From assembly GCF_007676705.1 (NCBI RefSeq), contig NZ_VEBF01000002.1, forward strand, positions 1,116,001-1,180,000: a stretch of 64,000 nucleotides of DNA, read 5' to 3'. A program made the position numbers and the translations under genes. The stretch's first letter is position 1. Every line of letters begins with the position of its first letter. Below are positions 15,961 to 23,905 of this stretch, piece by piece. Source of the stretch: Paenibacillus xylanexedens. GTDB taxonomy: Bacteria; Bacillota; Bacilli; Paenibacillales; Paenibacillaceae. The notes beneath the pieces are model-generated. The model ran no database searches. It saw only the letters and a list, made by a program, of their open reading frames with translations, and was not told the DNA's origin.

Positions 15961-16026
15961 ATGATTTATCCCCTCCCTATCATCTAAAAGTCCTTTATTC
16001 TCGTTGTTAGGAGAATTTAATGTATC

Positions 16027-16692
16027 TTAATCATCGAAGTGACCATATCCGAACGGTACTTGATGCTTCTCATCAACGCTTACAATATCGTTAATTAAAG
16101 TCTCGAAAATTGCGATTTGTTTATCATCCATCATTTCAATAAGCCGGACCTCTTTTGCTTTCAATGAACGCCCTGCCGCCGAAGAGATAAGTTCCTTAAC
16201 CGGGTTTAATGATTGCTGACGGTTCTGTTTTTCCTGATCCACTTTCTGCTGCGCCTCTTGCTTCCGGTTGTATTCATCCCAATCCTGTTCATCAAACCAG
16301 AATCGGTCCCCATACTTTTCGCGGAACGCAGATATCCAAAACTGGAGCAATTCCTCATTCGTTTGTATCCGATCATGACAGGGCCAGCAAAGCCGAAGGC
16401 CGTTGGTTTTAACTCCGCGTCCTTTTCTGCCTCGCGGATATACATGGTGAGTAGTTGTTGCTTCAATAATCTTGCAGCATTCACAAATCCCATTTGATTC
16501 TTCAATAAGCTGAGCTATGACTTCTTTCGGGAAATCGCCGCGCTCCTTCGAACCTGGTCTGGATTGGTGATGAGATAATATTCCCTTCTTCCATTCCGGA
16601 ACAGGTCGCTTTTCTTTCTTGCCACGTCCGAAACTGCTCGCTTTCTTTTCTTTCGCTTTTTTCTCCGGTTTCCAGAATGTCTGATGGGCCAT
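16027..16692 (-). CDS. HNH-type zinc-binding phage protein
   Basis: 221 residues. A basic N-terminus (KKAKEKKASSFGRGKKEKR) precedes an HNH-like core with CECC, TTHHVYPRGRKG, LRLCWPCHDRIQ: two Cys pairs for structural zinc and the His-His pair of the active site. The remainder is helical and charged. HNH proteins of this kind act as nicking or packaging nucleases in phages or as recombination functions. It lies between the DNA-methylase gene and small early genes rather than beside the terminases, so a replication/recombination role is as likely as packaging. Confidence 0.75.
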   Translation of the reverse strand: MAHQTFWKPEKKAKEKKASSFGRGKKEKRPVPEWKKGILSHHQSRPGSKERGDFPKEVIAQLIEESNGICECCKIIEATTTHHVYPRGRKGRGVKTNGLRLCWPCHDRIQTNEELLQFWISAFREKYGDRFWFDEQDWDEYNRKQEAQQKVDQEKQNRQQSLNPVKELISSAAGRSLKAKEVRLIEMMDDKQIAIFETLINDIVSVDEKHQVPFGYGHFDD

Positions 16693-16764
16693 TACTCATC
16701 CGCCTTTCCCTTCGCATTTCCTGTGCTTATGCTTATATTTTGAACCTAATTCACTACGATTCCA

Positions 16765-16935
16765 CTATGGATTTAGCGGTCCCAATAATCCGAACTTTTC
16801 CAAAACAGTGTAATGCGCTTGTCTTTCTTCGGCAGTCGCTTCCACTTCTTGAAGGGAGTATCCAACATAAAAAGCAATGGCTTTCTGCACTTCAATAGGT
16901 TGTTAATCGAAGTTGTTCAGATCTACAGTACTCAT
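16765..16935 (-). pseudogene. Small phage gene with an in-frame stop (TAA) at codon 11
   Basis: AAAGGAGGTTTGGAT precedes ATG 16935. The frame reads MSTVDLNNFD, TAA, then continues open for 46 codons (QPIEVQKAIAFYVGYSLQEV, then ERQAHYTVLEKFGLLGPLNP) to TAG. The downstream part has normal protein composition and no good ribosome binding site, so a nonsense mutation (for example CAA to TAA) in a 56-residue gene is the simplest reading. A restart at GTG five codons after the stop is possible but poorly supported. Confidence 0.55.
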
Positions 16936-16948
16936 ATCCAAACCTCCT

Positions 16949-17128
16949 TTACAAAGCCGACAATCGATTTTGTTTTTCTTCAAATTTTGATTTTATATCG
17001 GGTGGTAAATCGCTGATCACTGCATCCCATGTATTCATCAGTTCTTTGTTAGAAGAACTTAACTGTTTAACCTGCGCATACCTTTCAGATAAAGCTGTGG
17101 AGAATTCATCTTTCTCAGCTTCAGTCAC
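16949..17128 (-). CDS. Small phage protein (59 aa)
   Basis: GTG start at about 17128, chosen because AATTGGGAGGTGGGCTCT ends directly before it; a longer in-frame extension reads through this binding site. The product MTEAEKDEFSTALSERYAQV... is acidic and helical with no known domain. A 36-codon frame starting ATGAGTGGACAAAGC overlaps upstream (about 17120-17231) and could be an additional tiny gene. Confidence 0.55.
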   Translation of the reverse strand: MTEAEKDEFSTALSERYAQVKQLSSSNKELMNTWDAVISDLPPDIKSKFEEKQNRLSAL

Positions 17129-17227
17129 AGAGCCCACCTCCCAATTGACTATTAAGTTCAAGTAGAATGTTCCGTAGATGAGGTAAGGAAATGTTTCCTT
17201 TGCCCTTGGGTCCAGGGCTTTGTCCAC

Positions 17228-17521
17228 TCATGCCTCCATCTCAGTTTCTGGAAGCTCCATCGTATCTCCCTCTTGCCTAAACTCGACTTGATTTGGATCG
17301 TATGTTGGTTCCCAATGACCGTTTTCTTGTAAGATACGTACAACGTCTTCAGCGTAAGTTTCGTCTGTATTTACGACCAGGTACATGTTGAAGCCAACTT
17401 TCCCCTCCGAAACTCGACCATACTGAATTTTATGAAACAAGCGCAGTAAGTCTTCTTTCTCCTGATGGTTAAGGTGCTTATTAACGTCCTCGTTTTTGAT
17501 TACGGTATGTTTGATTTTCAT
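17228..17521 (-). CDS. Small phage protein (97 aa)
   Basis: Start at ATG 17521 (MKIKHTVIKNED) after GAAGGGAGAAGGCAAA; it overlaps the end of the DUF1064 gene by 41 bases. The product has a mixed alpha/beta middle (GRVSEGKVGFNMYLVVNTDE) and an acidic tail. No recognised family. Position inside the early replication operon suggests a minor DNA-metabolism or host-takeover role. Confidence 0.6.
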   Translation of the reverse strand: MKIKHTVIKNEDVNKHLNHQEKEDLLRLFHKIQYGRVSEGKVGFNMYLVVNTDETYAEDVVRILQENGHWEPTYDPNQVEFRQEGDTMELPETEMEA

Positions 17522-17993
17522 TTTGCCTTCTCCCTTCATCTACTCGTTTTTTAAGTGCATTTACCTCTCGTTTACGCGCTGATTTTTCCTTCTTATACTG
17601 GGCAAGCGGTATGAATTCTCCGCGTTTTTTAACAAGTACATCTATAGGCAAAGTCGGATATTTAGCTTGGAATAGTTTCAGTTTGACTCGGAACGTGGAG
17701 GTCTCCACTCCTTTAATATCCACCACCCGTTGACTGTCATTTAATTCTGTTACCAGGAAGTCAGCAATGTAAGTGACCTTCGGTTTCTCTTGAAGAACAA
17801 ATTTAGGATGACATTCAAAGGCTTTAATCTCCCCAAACCTCTTTTGCTGGAGTAGGAGCTGATAATACTCTCCCTCAGCCATGCTATCGAATCGTATACC
17901 GGTTATATTCAGATTGTGCTTTTTAACGATCCATTCCGAGAACAATGTCCCGTCTTCAGTAACAATCACTTTGGTTGCATTGTATTTGTTCAT
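17481..17993 (-). CDS. DUF1064 phage nuclease-like protein
   Basis: 170 residues. The motifs RFDSMAEGEYYQLLL, FECHPKFVL, TYIADFLV and VVDIKGVET follow the DUF1064 pattern and resemble the E-(x)n-D-(x)n-(D/E)xK active site of restriction-endonuclease-fold enzymes. Members are thought to act on branched or phage DNA. The basic C-terminus (KKEKSARKREVNALKKRVDE) suits DNA binding. It starts at the dnaN stop and is translationally coupled. Confidence 0.8.
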   Translation of the reverse strand: MNKYNATKVIVTEDGTLFSEWIVKKHNLNITGIRFDSMAEGEYYQLLLQQKRFGEIKAFECHPKFVLQEKPKVTYIADFLVTELNDSQRVVDIKGVETSTFRVKLKLFQAKYPTLPIDVLVKKRGEFIPLAQYKKEKSARKREVNALKKRVDEGRRQNENQTYRNQKRGR

Positions 17994-19123
17994 TACACTT
18001 CTTCCGTCCTATAAGGAAGTACAATGTGAACCGATCTTTCATCACTCTCATCCAGAATATAGATAGGTTTGACTTTACCTGAGCACACCAAAGTCACTTG
18101 ATCTCCATCCAATGCTTTGATGGCATCCATGAAGTATTTTGAGTTTAAGGCAACAGCGAAATCTTCACCGCTAAAAGACAGAGGGACAATGATTTCACTT
18201 GCCTTGCCAGTCTCTTTCCCTTGTCCTCGAATACTCATTTCATCTTCTGAAATGTTGAGAATTATTTTGTTATGCTTATCTTCCTTTGCAAGTGTGTAAA
18301 TCATTTCAAGACAATTCATTAACTCTTTTTTATCTACTGTTATTTTAGTGACACCCTCTGGCACAACTGACATTCGGCTCACATCCGGGAAGGCACCTTC
18401 CAGTACCCTGGAGTAAAAAGTGAATCTGTCCGTTCTCGCAAATACGTGGACCACTTCTCCTCCAGCAGACTTCGAGAAACCAAATTCGATATTGTCTTTA
18501 TCCAAAATTATCTTTTGGAGATCCCCGAGTGCCTTGGCCTCAATAACAGCTCCGCCTAATTTAGCAACATCTGTGGCATACTCCGTTTTCGCAAGTCGAT
18601 GTCTATCTGTCGCTTCAATACCAATCAAACCGTCATCGATATAGATGTGTGCTCCTGCGAGTATTGCTGCATTTTTACCTGTGGGATCGGCTGCATAAGT
18701 CGCCTTTTTGAATAATCTCCTGAGTTCCTTGCCAGTAGTTTCGAACAGCTCACTATCGTCAATAGTCGGCGCTTGCGGGAATTCCTCCGGATCGAAAATA
18801 CCCATGTCGATTTCTTTTTTTCGGGACCTAATAATCACAGTAGTTCCCTTTGTCTCAATACTGACATCGCCAGTAAGTTTCCTCATCATTTCCAACGATA
18901 GTTTCGGGATCGCTATCACTCCATCCGAATCTACCTGGACATCCTTGCTGAAGATGTACGACTGAATTGTTGTCCGAGTATCCGTCCCTGTAACTTTAAG
19001 CCCTTCGCTGTTTGCTTCGATCAGGAAGCAATCAAGAATCGGCATGAGGCTCTTACTCGCAAAAGCCTTACTTGCATCTTCGAGAGCTTCAACTAGCAGC
19101 TCACTATCCACGACTATTTTCAT
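17993..19123 (-). CDS. dnaN: Phage-encoded DNA polymerase III beta sliding clamp
   Basis: 376 residues, the full length of bacterial clamps, with three repeated subdomains. Characteristic segments are MKIVVDSELLVEALEDASKA, PILDCFLIEA, KNAAILAGAHI, IEATDRHRLA and PIYILDESDERSVHIVLPYR. The clamp encircles DNA and tethers DNA polymerase. A phage copy beside the helicase loader and initiator indicates that this phage assembles its own replisome on host polymerase. It overlaps a zinc-ribbon peptide gene at its 5' end. Confidence 0.92.
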   Translation of the reverse strand: MKIVVDSELLVEALEDASKAFASKSLMPILDCFLIEANSEGLKVTGTDTRTTIQSYIFSKDVQVDSDGVIAIPKLSLEMMRKLTGDVSIETKGTTVIIRSRKKEIDMGIFDPEEFPQAPTIDDSELFETTGKELRRLFKKATYAADPTGKNAAILAGAHIYIDDGLIGIEATDRHRLAKTEYATDVAKLGGAVIEAKALGDLQKIILDKDNIEFGFSKSAGGEVVHVFARTDRFTFYSRVLEGAFPDVSRMSVVPEGVTKITVDKKELMNCLEMIYTLAKEDKHNKIILNISEDEMSIRGQGKETGKASEIIVPLSFSGEDFAVALNSKYFMDAIKALDGDQVTLVCSGKVKPIYILDESDERSVHIVLPYRTEEV

Positions 19124-19247
19124 AAGGTCGGATTCCCTCCTTCACAGCTCTTTTAGCATTAGGATTGCATGCTGGACAAGGACCCAAAATCATCATTGCA
19201 CCATTGAACTGGTACGTTACCTTTTGACCGTTACATGTTTTGCACAT
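19104..19247 (-). CDS. Zinc-ribbon peptide (47 aa)
   Basis: Starts at ATG 19247 after GGAGGGGATAACCGA and overlaps dnaN by 20 bases. MCKTCNGQKVTYQFNG and GPCPACNP give two CxxC pairs that would hold one zinc ion. It is short and sits tightly between dnaI and dnaN in the same transcript. Small zinc ribbons of this sort are common in phage early operons; the target is unknown. Confidence 0.65.
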   Translation of the reverse strand: MCKTCNGQKVTYQFNGAMMILGPCPACNPNAKRAVKEGIRPYENSRG

Positions 19248-19251
19248 TCGG

Positions 19252-20187
19252 TTATCCCCTCCGTCTATTTCTTCCGCCTACTGGCAGCAACTTTACAAAT
19301 GGTTCGATCCGCTCAATGATCCGAGCTGCCTTCTTCTCATCCTGAGATCCCTTGGCATTAGCAAAATGTTTGAACAACTCTTGTATCGTTAGATTGGATG
19401 TGTAGATGGTCGGCAACCGCTCCATACGTCTCTGGAGAACCGGACCAATAACTTCATCCCTTACCCAACCACTCATCGACTCTGCCCCAATATCATCCAT
19501 GATAAGCACTGGTACCGTTCTGAGAGCATCCAGTTTCTTTGCTACGCTCTCTTTGGAGCCAATGGCATCCTTAACCTCTTCGATAAAGTCAGGTACGTAC
19601 ACCATGAGGACATCCACTTCACATTTGGCTAACTCCCGTGCGATAGCTCCGGCAAAACGGCTCTTGCCCACTCCCATTGGGCCGTACAAATACAATCCTT
19701 GTACCGTTTCTTTGGGAACAAATTCACTACAAAACTTCACTGCTCCCGCAATAGCTGCCATCCTCGGAGGATCAGGTTCAATGTCGTCAAAGGTTGCGTT
19801 CAAAATATGCTCAGGAATGAAGTGACTCTTAATTCGTTCTCCTATGCCCTGTTGCCGCTCGTAAGACTTCAACAGTTCGCATTTTTTGAGCCTGAACACT
19901 AACTCGTCCTGTTTATCTGGGCTTGGTTCTTCAACGCTCCTATGCCCCTTCTGGACGTTCTGACAGCCTAATAGACCGGGGCACGTGGCGCATGCATCGC
20001 ATTGAGCCAAATGCTCTGATACATCCCTGTATCTTCTAGGGCTTGTCAGGTCTCCTGAGCGATCAGGATAGGCCTGTCTGAGCCGTTTGATTTCCGGATG
20101 GCTATCGATCTGCTGAATAGCTGCCTGCTGCCTTTCTGCAAACATTGGGGGAATTAGTGCCTTGAGTTCCTCCTGAAAGCTGCCCAT
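19252..20187 (-). CDS. dnaI: DnaI/DnaC-type helicase loader
   Basis: 311 residues. The N-terminal zinc region CDACATCPGLLGC matches the helicase-binding domain of Bacillus DnaI. The AAA+ domain follows with Walker A GPMGVGKS and Walker B VLIMDDIGAE. It loads the replicative helicase at the phage origin together with the RepO-like protein encoded four bases upstream. No helicase gene is in the window, so the host DnaC/DnaB helicase is probably used. Confidence 0.9.
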   Translation of the reverse strand: MGSFQEELKALIPPMFAERQQAAIQQIDSHPEIKRLRQAYPDRSGDLTSPRRYRDVSEHLAQCDACATCPGLLGCQNVQKGHRSVEEPSPDKQDELVFRLKKCELLKSYERQQGIGERIKSHFIPEHILNATFDDIEPDPPRMAAIAGAVKFCSEFVPKETVQGLYLYGPMGVGKSRFAGAIARELAKCEVDVLMVYVPDFIEEVKDAIGSKESVAKKLDALRTVPVLIMDDIGAESMSGWVRDEVIGPVLQRRMERLPTIYTSNLTIQELFKHFANAKGSQDEKKAARIIERIEPFVKLLPVGGRNRRRG

Positions 20188-20191
20188 GTAC

Positions 20192-21217
20192 TCACACTCC
20201 TTGCTTTGACCTTAGATTGGCAAGCATCTGTTTTAAATCATCTGCGGTCACGTTAGATACCGTTTCAATCGGCGCATCTGGTACGGAAGTCGCTATTTGA
20301 ATTTCGGCTGTGTCTGATTTTTCACGTTTGGCATGCAACGAATATACAACCGTTGCACAGTAGCTCAGGTTTCGTATCTGATCCCATTTGTTCTTGGGTT
20401 TAAAATTGTCAAACGATTGGTCAATACCATCGATAACTGTTTGGAGCGGAATCCTCTCAGCTATGAACTGTTTAACCGCATCTTCATCGTTTAAGGTTAT
20501 CTCCAGTCCCTTACCTCTTCTCTGGAGATAACGAGTTGCCACTTGATTACGATATTCCGTTTGGGAAACCTCCCGATCAGAGTCAGTATCTGCTTCGGTA
20601 TTAGGAACAGAATCCGGGTTTCCCGTGTACGGTTCAAATACCGAATCGGGATCAGTTAAACAACAACCAACTTTAATACTGTCTTTAAACATGTCTTTAG
20701 AGGTGCCTTCATCCTTACTCCCGCAAGGGATTGGACTCTCTTCGACTTCCACTTTTCGTAACTCATCAGTTACACTTTTCGTAACTTCGGAGTTACACTT
20801 TTCGTAACTTCCATCTTGTTCTTCACTTTCTGGAGTTACACTTTTCGTAACTTTTTTACTGCCTATATTTAAAGAGATAAGTTCTGAAAATTTTTCGCGA
20901 TCCCACTCTTTCACAAGACTGACACGCCATTCATCATAGTTTTTGTTGAGAGAATAGACCTGTTTGCCATCCCAATAAATCACCTTACATTGCCCCAAGT
21001 ATGTGATCTCTTTTTTAGCGTCCTGTATGCGTACTCCACATAGTTCGAAATGCTTCAAGAGAGGGATAACTGCCTCTTTCTTCTGGCAGCCATATGACAG
21101 CCTTAGAATCAGCTTGAGAATCTTTTGTTGCCTTTCTGTGAACTTCCGGCTGATTATCTCATCCCATATTTCATTAGCAATCCCGATGAACCCATTCTTT
21201 AACTGGGGACTTGCCAC
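20192..21217 (-). CDS. RepO-like phage replication initiator
   Basis: 341 residues, GTG start at 21217 behind GGGGTGAGGTGA. The N-terminal 90 residues (NGFIGIANEIWDEIISRKFT, ILKLILRLSYGCQKKEAVI) match the winged-helix domain of lambda O-like proteins. A low-complexity middle contains VTKSVT twice and spans three 19-bp DNA repeats. The C-terminal part (about 240-300) has a DnaD-like look. It should bind the repeats inside its own gene and recruit the DnaI-type loader. Confidence 0.8.
   Translation of the reverse strand: MASPQLKNGFIGIANEIWDEIISRKFTERQQKILKLILRLSYGCQKKEAVIPLLKHFELCGVRIQDAKKEITYLGQCKVIYWDGKQVYSLNKNYDEWRVSLVKEWDREKFSELISLNIGSKKVTKSVTPESEEQDGSYEKCNSEVTKSVTDELRKVEVEESPIPCGSKDEGTSKDMFKDSIKVGCCLTDPDSVFEPYTGNPDSVPNTEADTDSDREVSQTEYRNQVATRYLQRRGKGLEITLNDEDAVKQFIAERIPLQTVIDGIDQSFDNFKPKNKWDQIRNLSYCATVVYSLHAKREKSDTAEIQIATSVPDAPIETVSNVTADDLKQMLANLRSKQGV
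20769..20853. other. Candidate phage replication origin: three iterons plus AT-rich stretch
   Basis: GTTACACTTTTCGTAACTT occurs exactly at 20769-20787, 20792-20810 and 20835-20853, start-to-start 23 and 43 bases, close to two and four helical turns. Each unit is a partial palindrome. Copies 1 and 3 are read as VTKSVT, but copy 2 is read in another frame (SYEKCNS), so conservation is at DNA level. AT-rich DNA (about 20851-20900) adjoins. This is the lambda-type layout with origin inside the initiator gene. Confidence 0.7.
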
Positions 21218-21297
21218 TCACCTCACCCCGGAAACTTCGAATGACACGCTGTTATATTTGCAAAAACAAAACAACATGATATAATTTTCTTAATCGT

Positions 21298-21438
21298 TTA
21301 AATATTTGATCGTGTTGGTAGCACGATTAACTCATTGGACTTTTCTGTATTATCTACTCTGGAATACTCTCCGGCAGTAGTAATAACAGAAGAGTCCTTC
21401 TTCATTTGGATCAGGAATTTTCTCTGAAATGGAATCAT
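21298..21438 (-). CDS. Small phage protein (46 aa)
   Basis: ATG at 21438 overlaps the stop of the preceding gene (ATGA). Product begins MIPFQRKFLIQMKKDSSVIT and ends PTRSNI, basic N-terminus and no known motif. Supported by coupling and by a purine-rich sequence upstream. The rest of the 80 bases to the RepO gene is AT-rich and may hold leader signals. Confidence 0.45.
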   Translation of the reverse strand: MIPFQRKFLIQMKKDSSVITTAGEYSRVDNTEKSNELIVLPTRSNI

Positions 21439-21542
21439 GATTTTTTCTTCCGATCAATGTTTCGAGTGAGTATGGCATGCTGTAAAGGCTTGTGCGACCA
21501 GATACGTGCTAAATCATCAAGCGTCATTAATTTTAGTCCCAT
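21435..21542 (-). CDS. Small phage protein (35 aa)
   Basis: ATG at 21542 with GGGGAGCTGAGTCGA upstream; product MGLKLMTLDDLARIWSHKPL ending in a lysine cluster. LDDLARIWS could begin a helix-turn-helix, but the protein is too short to judge. Coupled to the next gene by an ATGA overlap. Confidence 0.45.
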   Translation of the reverse strand: MGLKLMTLDDLARIWSHKPLQHAILTRNIDRKKKS

Positions 21543-21557
21543 TCGACTCAGCTCCCC

Positions 21558-21986
21558 TCAGATGTAATCTTCTGGACGAAATTCCTTAATGAATTCAACT
21601 GCATCATCGAAGTCGATACGCCGTACATGGCTGTATTTTACCACTTCAAAATGAGCCTTCAACTTGCTCCAGATCATGCGGCGATAACGCCCAACCATGT
21701 CTTTAAACTTCTCATCTGATTCTGTGTAACGGTCTTTGGTTAACGTGTTTGATTTCTTGTGAACAAGAGACTGGAGTTGATAACACTCTGTATCAGTAAG
21801 CGTCACACTGTCCCGGACCTCTTGTACCATCATTTGGACCTCTCCAACCTTTTCGGCGACATCCTCTTGCATCTGTCTGATGCCATCTACCAAACCGCGA
21901 ATAGCCATACCTTGTGCTTCAGTTAACTGCATCTGTCTTTCAACAACCGACAAGAAGTCAGGCTGATTAGGATTCATCAATGTCAT
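21558..21986 (-). CDS. ORF6C-domain phage protein
   Basis: 142 residues. The first half is a predicted coiled coil (LTEAQGMAIRGLVDGIRQMQ, VGEVQMMVQEVRDSV). The second half, LTDTECYQLQSLVHKKSNTL through YSHVRRIDFDDAVEFIKEF, matches the ORF6C domain usually found at the C-terminus of phage Rha/antirepressor-like proteins. Here it occurs without an N-terminal DNA-binding domain. It overlaps the end of the ParB-like gene by 20 bases. Role probably regulatory or DNA-associated. Confidence 0.75.
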   Translation of the reverse strand: MTLMNPNQPDFLSVVERQMQLTEAQGMAIRGLVDGIRQMQEDVAEKVGEVQMMVQEVRDSVTLTDTECYQLQSLVHKKSNTLTKDRYTESDEKFKDMVGRYRRMIWSKLKAHFEVVKYSHVRRIDFDDAVEFIKEFRPEDYI

Positions 21987-23106
21987 TTCGATCTACCACC
22001 TTTCTGGAATTGATTGCTGGTCTAAGTTGGTCAATGAAGGACTGTAGCATATCAAGACCTTCTGACAAGCGTTTTTTCTCACTCGTGCTTGCGCCAGATA
22101 CTGCCCCAAGCATGAATGATGTAATACCAACCTTCTGGAGAAACTGCTTCACATGATAGCTAACTTGTACCGAATTATAATCAGCTTCAAAACGCATTTT
22201 CTTCATCTGAGCTGCGGCATGTTGTTCATCGAAGTCGTCAGGTTGCTGAAGCTTGATTGCCTCAAGTTCCTCTTTGGCCCTCTGATATCCAGATTTCAGT
22301 TCTTCCACTTTCAGACTCTCAGCTTCCACGCCTTCTTGAAGCTTTGCCTTCCAGTATTGGTCTCGCTCTTTTATCTTCTTAGCAGCTTCCTTAGCTTTCT
22401 GTTCGAGAAGAACTTCTGTCTCTTCATCTCGGCGTTCTACTGCCGCCGCTACTGCTTCGTCCACCTGATCGGCTGGAATCGCATCCTTGTACCGCCGCTG
22501 AAGTTCTTCCTTCTCCTGCTCGGCTTGGTTAGCCCGAGTCTCAGCATCTCGCAAAGCAGCTTCAAGTCGCTCTTTTGTCTCCACATAAGCTTTATGTGTG
22601 GAAATGATCCCTGCATCAAGCTGCTGAATGATTTCCGGTGTGGCGTTTTCCATAATGAACTTAGCTTTGTCGTAGGTTCTGCCTGATCCAAAGCCTGCTT
22701 GGTCAGCTACGATATCACGGACTTGTCCAGCAGGATGCTCAGGAACATTTTCCTTGCCTCCAGCCATCCGTTCTTTAGCTTTGATGCGTTCTACATCCTC
22801 CAACCGTTTAGCCCACTCAACTCGCTCTGAGAAGGTGAATTCTTTCCGGTGCTCGTTTTCAGATATTTCTAATCGAAGCTGATGTTCAAAATCGCTGATT
22901 TCCATCACCCGGACTACAACCTCTTTGCGTCCCAGATATTGATGAGCACGCAAGCGACGCTCTCCAGCAATTAACTGAAAATCTGGTGTTACTACTATAG
23001 GATTGATAAGTCCGTTTTGATCAATGTCTTGTGCAAGTTCTTCAATACCACCGAAGTCCTTGCGGATACGATCGCTGACTTTAATTTTATTAATGTCTAT
23101 GAGCAA
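21967..23106 (-). CDS. ParB/RepB-like nuclease-domain phage protein
   Basis: About 379 residues from TTG 23106 (after GAAAGGGGCCTTATC). The ParB N-terminal domain is clear: IKVSDRIRKDFGGIEELAQD, GLINPIVVTPDFQLIAGERR, RLRAHQYLG. A helix-turn-helix-like region follows, then a long coiled coil (about 170-300). ParB-like proteins bind CTP and DNA. No parA gene is present, so chromosome-style partitioning is unlikely; phage versions are thought to regulate transcription or DNA processing. It heads the early operon after two small DNA-binding proteins. Confidence 0.82.
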   Translation of the reverse strand: MLIDINKIKVSDRIRKDFGGIEELAQDIDQNGLINPIVVTPDFQLIAGERRLRAHQYLGRKEVVVRVMEISDFEHQLRLEISENEHRKEFTFSERVEWAKRLEDVERIKAKERMAGGKENVPEHPAGQVRDIVADQAGFGSGRTYDKAKFIMENATPEIIQQLDAGIISTHKAYVETKERLEAALRDAETRANQAEQEKEELQRRYKDAIPADQVDEAVAAAVERRDEETEVLLEQKAKEAAKKIKERDQYWKAKLQEGVEAESLKVEELKSGYQRAKEELEAIKLQQPDDFDEQHAAAQMKKMRFEADYNSVQVSYHVKQFLQKVGITSFMLGAVSGASTSEKKRLSEGLDMLQSFIDQLRPAINSRKVVDRNDIDES

Positions 23107-23161
23107 GATAAGGCCCCTTTCAAACAGAAAATAGAAGTTCATCGGCATGTTAGAGCGAAAT

Positions 23162-23470
23162 TCAGCTTCCTTTTTTGTAACTAGCAGCCCGCTGCTCAGC
23201 TCTCCATGCCTCCAAATCGGAAAGACGTAACTTGATTACAGGTCTTCTGGAACCTGATGTCCCATAACGTTCATGTGGAATGCTTCCTTCTTGACACATA
23301 CGGTATATCAGTTTTTCAGAGATCCCTATGTGTGCTGCCGTCTCTGCTACGTCCAAAGTTTTATCACTCAGTCCAGCGAATTCTGCCCTAAGTCGATTTT
23401 CTGCTATAGTTACATGCTCGGTTATCATTGAACGAATTGCTGCCTCAAGTAAAACTAAGGGATTATCCAT
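23162..23470 (-). CDS. Helix-turn-helix protein (excisionase/MerR-like)
   Basis: 102 residues from ATG 23470, with AGAAAGGAAATGTGAA as binding site. LDVAETAAHIGISEKLIYRM and QEGSIPHERYGTSGSRRPVI form the winged HTH typical of excisionase-like DNA-binding proteins. It is the second gene of the lytic transcript after the Cro-like gene. It may act as excisionase or early regulator. Confidence 0.75.
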   Translation of the reverse strand: MDNPLVLLEAAIRSMITEHVTIAENRLRAEFAGLSDKTLDVAETAAHIGISEKLIYRMCQEGSIPHERYGTSGSRRPVIKLRLSDLEAWRAEQRAASYKKGS

Positions 23471-23508
23471 TTCACATTTCCTTTCTATTGAGGTATGGTA
23501 TACTGGGC

Positions 23509-23715
23509 TCATTGATGATCCCTTACCAATTCATCAACTGTTACATCTAAAGCAGTTGCAAGTTTTACAAGCGTTTCAGCGTTTGGCCCCTGTTTTTTTT
23601 CTTTCAAGCCATATATTACAGTCATTGAAACACCGCTTTCCTTACCCAGCCTGTACGGCGTCCACCCTCTTTCGTCAAGGAACTTTTGAACGTTATTTCC
23701 GATTGTTAACCCCAT
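23509..23715 (-). CDS. Cro-like Xre-family regulator
   Basis: 68 residues, all helix-turn-helix (KFLDERGWTPYRLGKESGVS, YGLKEKKQGPNAETLVKLAT). First gene leftward of the switch, with AAGGGGGTGAACACAAC before its ATG. By position it is the lytic repressor that would bind the operator repeats between itself and the opposing repressor gene. Confidence 0.8.
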   Translation of the reverse strand: MGLTIGNNVQKFLDERGWTPYRLGKESGVSMTVIYGLKEKKQGPNAETLVKLATALDVTVDELVRDHQ

Positions 23716-23737
23716 GTTGTGTTCACCCCCTTAACAC

Positions 23738-23766
23738 ACTATATCTCCGTTTTAGGTTATAGTAAA
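23738..23766 (-). promoter_or_regulatory. Leftward early (lytic) promoter
   Basis: Minus strand -35 TTTACT (23761-23766), 17-base spacer, -10 TATAGT (23738-23743). The operator ATAACCTAAAACGG occupies the spacer, so repressor binding would block polymerase. Confidence 0.6.
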
Positions 23767-23890
23767 ACTCATTCATCACCGTTTTAGGTTATAAAACTAT
23801 ATGTTTACTCTTTGATCCTCTCTTAAGCTTGACATATCTCCTCTTTTTGTTTTATTATAACCGTATTGGGTTATATCCTTTTTAGGTGAT
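23747..23890. promoter_or_regulatory. Operator cluster of the lysogeny switch
   Basis: CCGTTTTAGGTTAT occurs at 23747-23760 and 23779-23792; ATAACCGTATTGGGTTAT (23857-23874) is a perfect 6+6 palindrome with 6-base spacer; CTTTTTAGGTGAT (about 23878-23890) is a weaker copy. They overlap both divergent promoters. Confidence 0.65.
23829..23858 (+). promoter_or_regulatory. Rightward repressor promoter
   Basis: TTGACA (23829-23834), 18-base spacer, TATTAT (23853-23858). The palindromic operator at 23857-23874 overlaps the -10 and start region, as expected for autoregulation. Confidence 0.6.
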
Positions 23891-23905
23891 ACTATCGGAG
23901 GTCGG

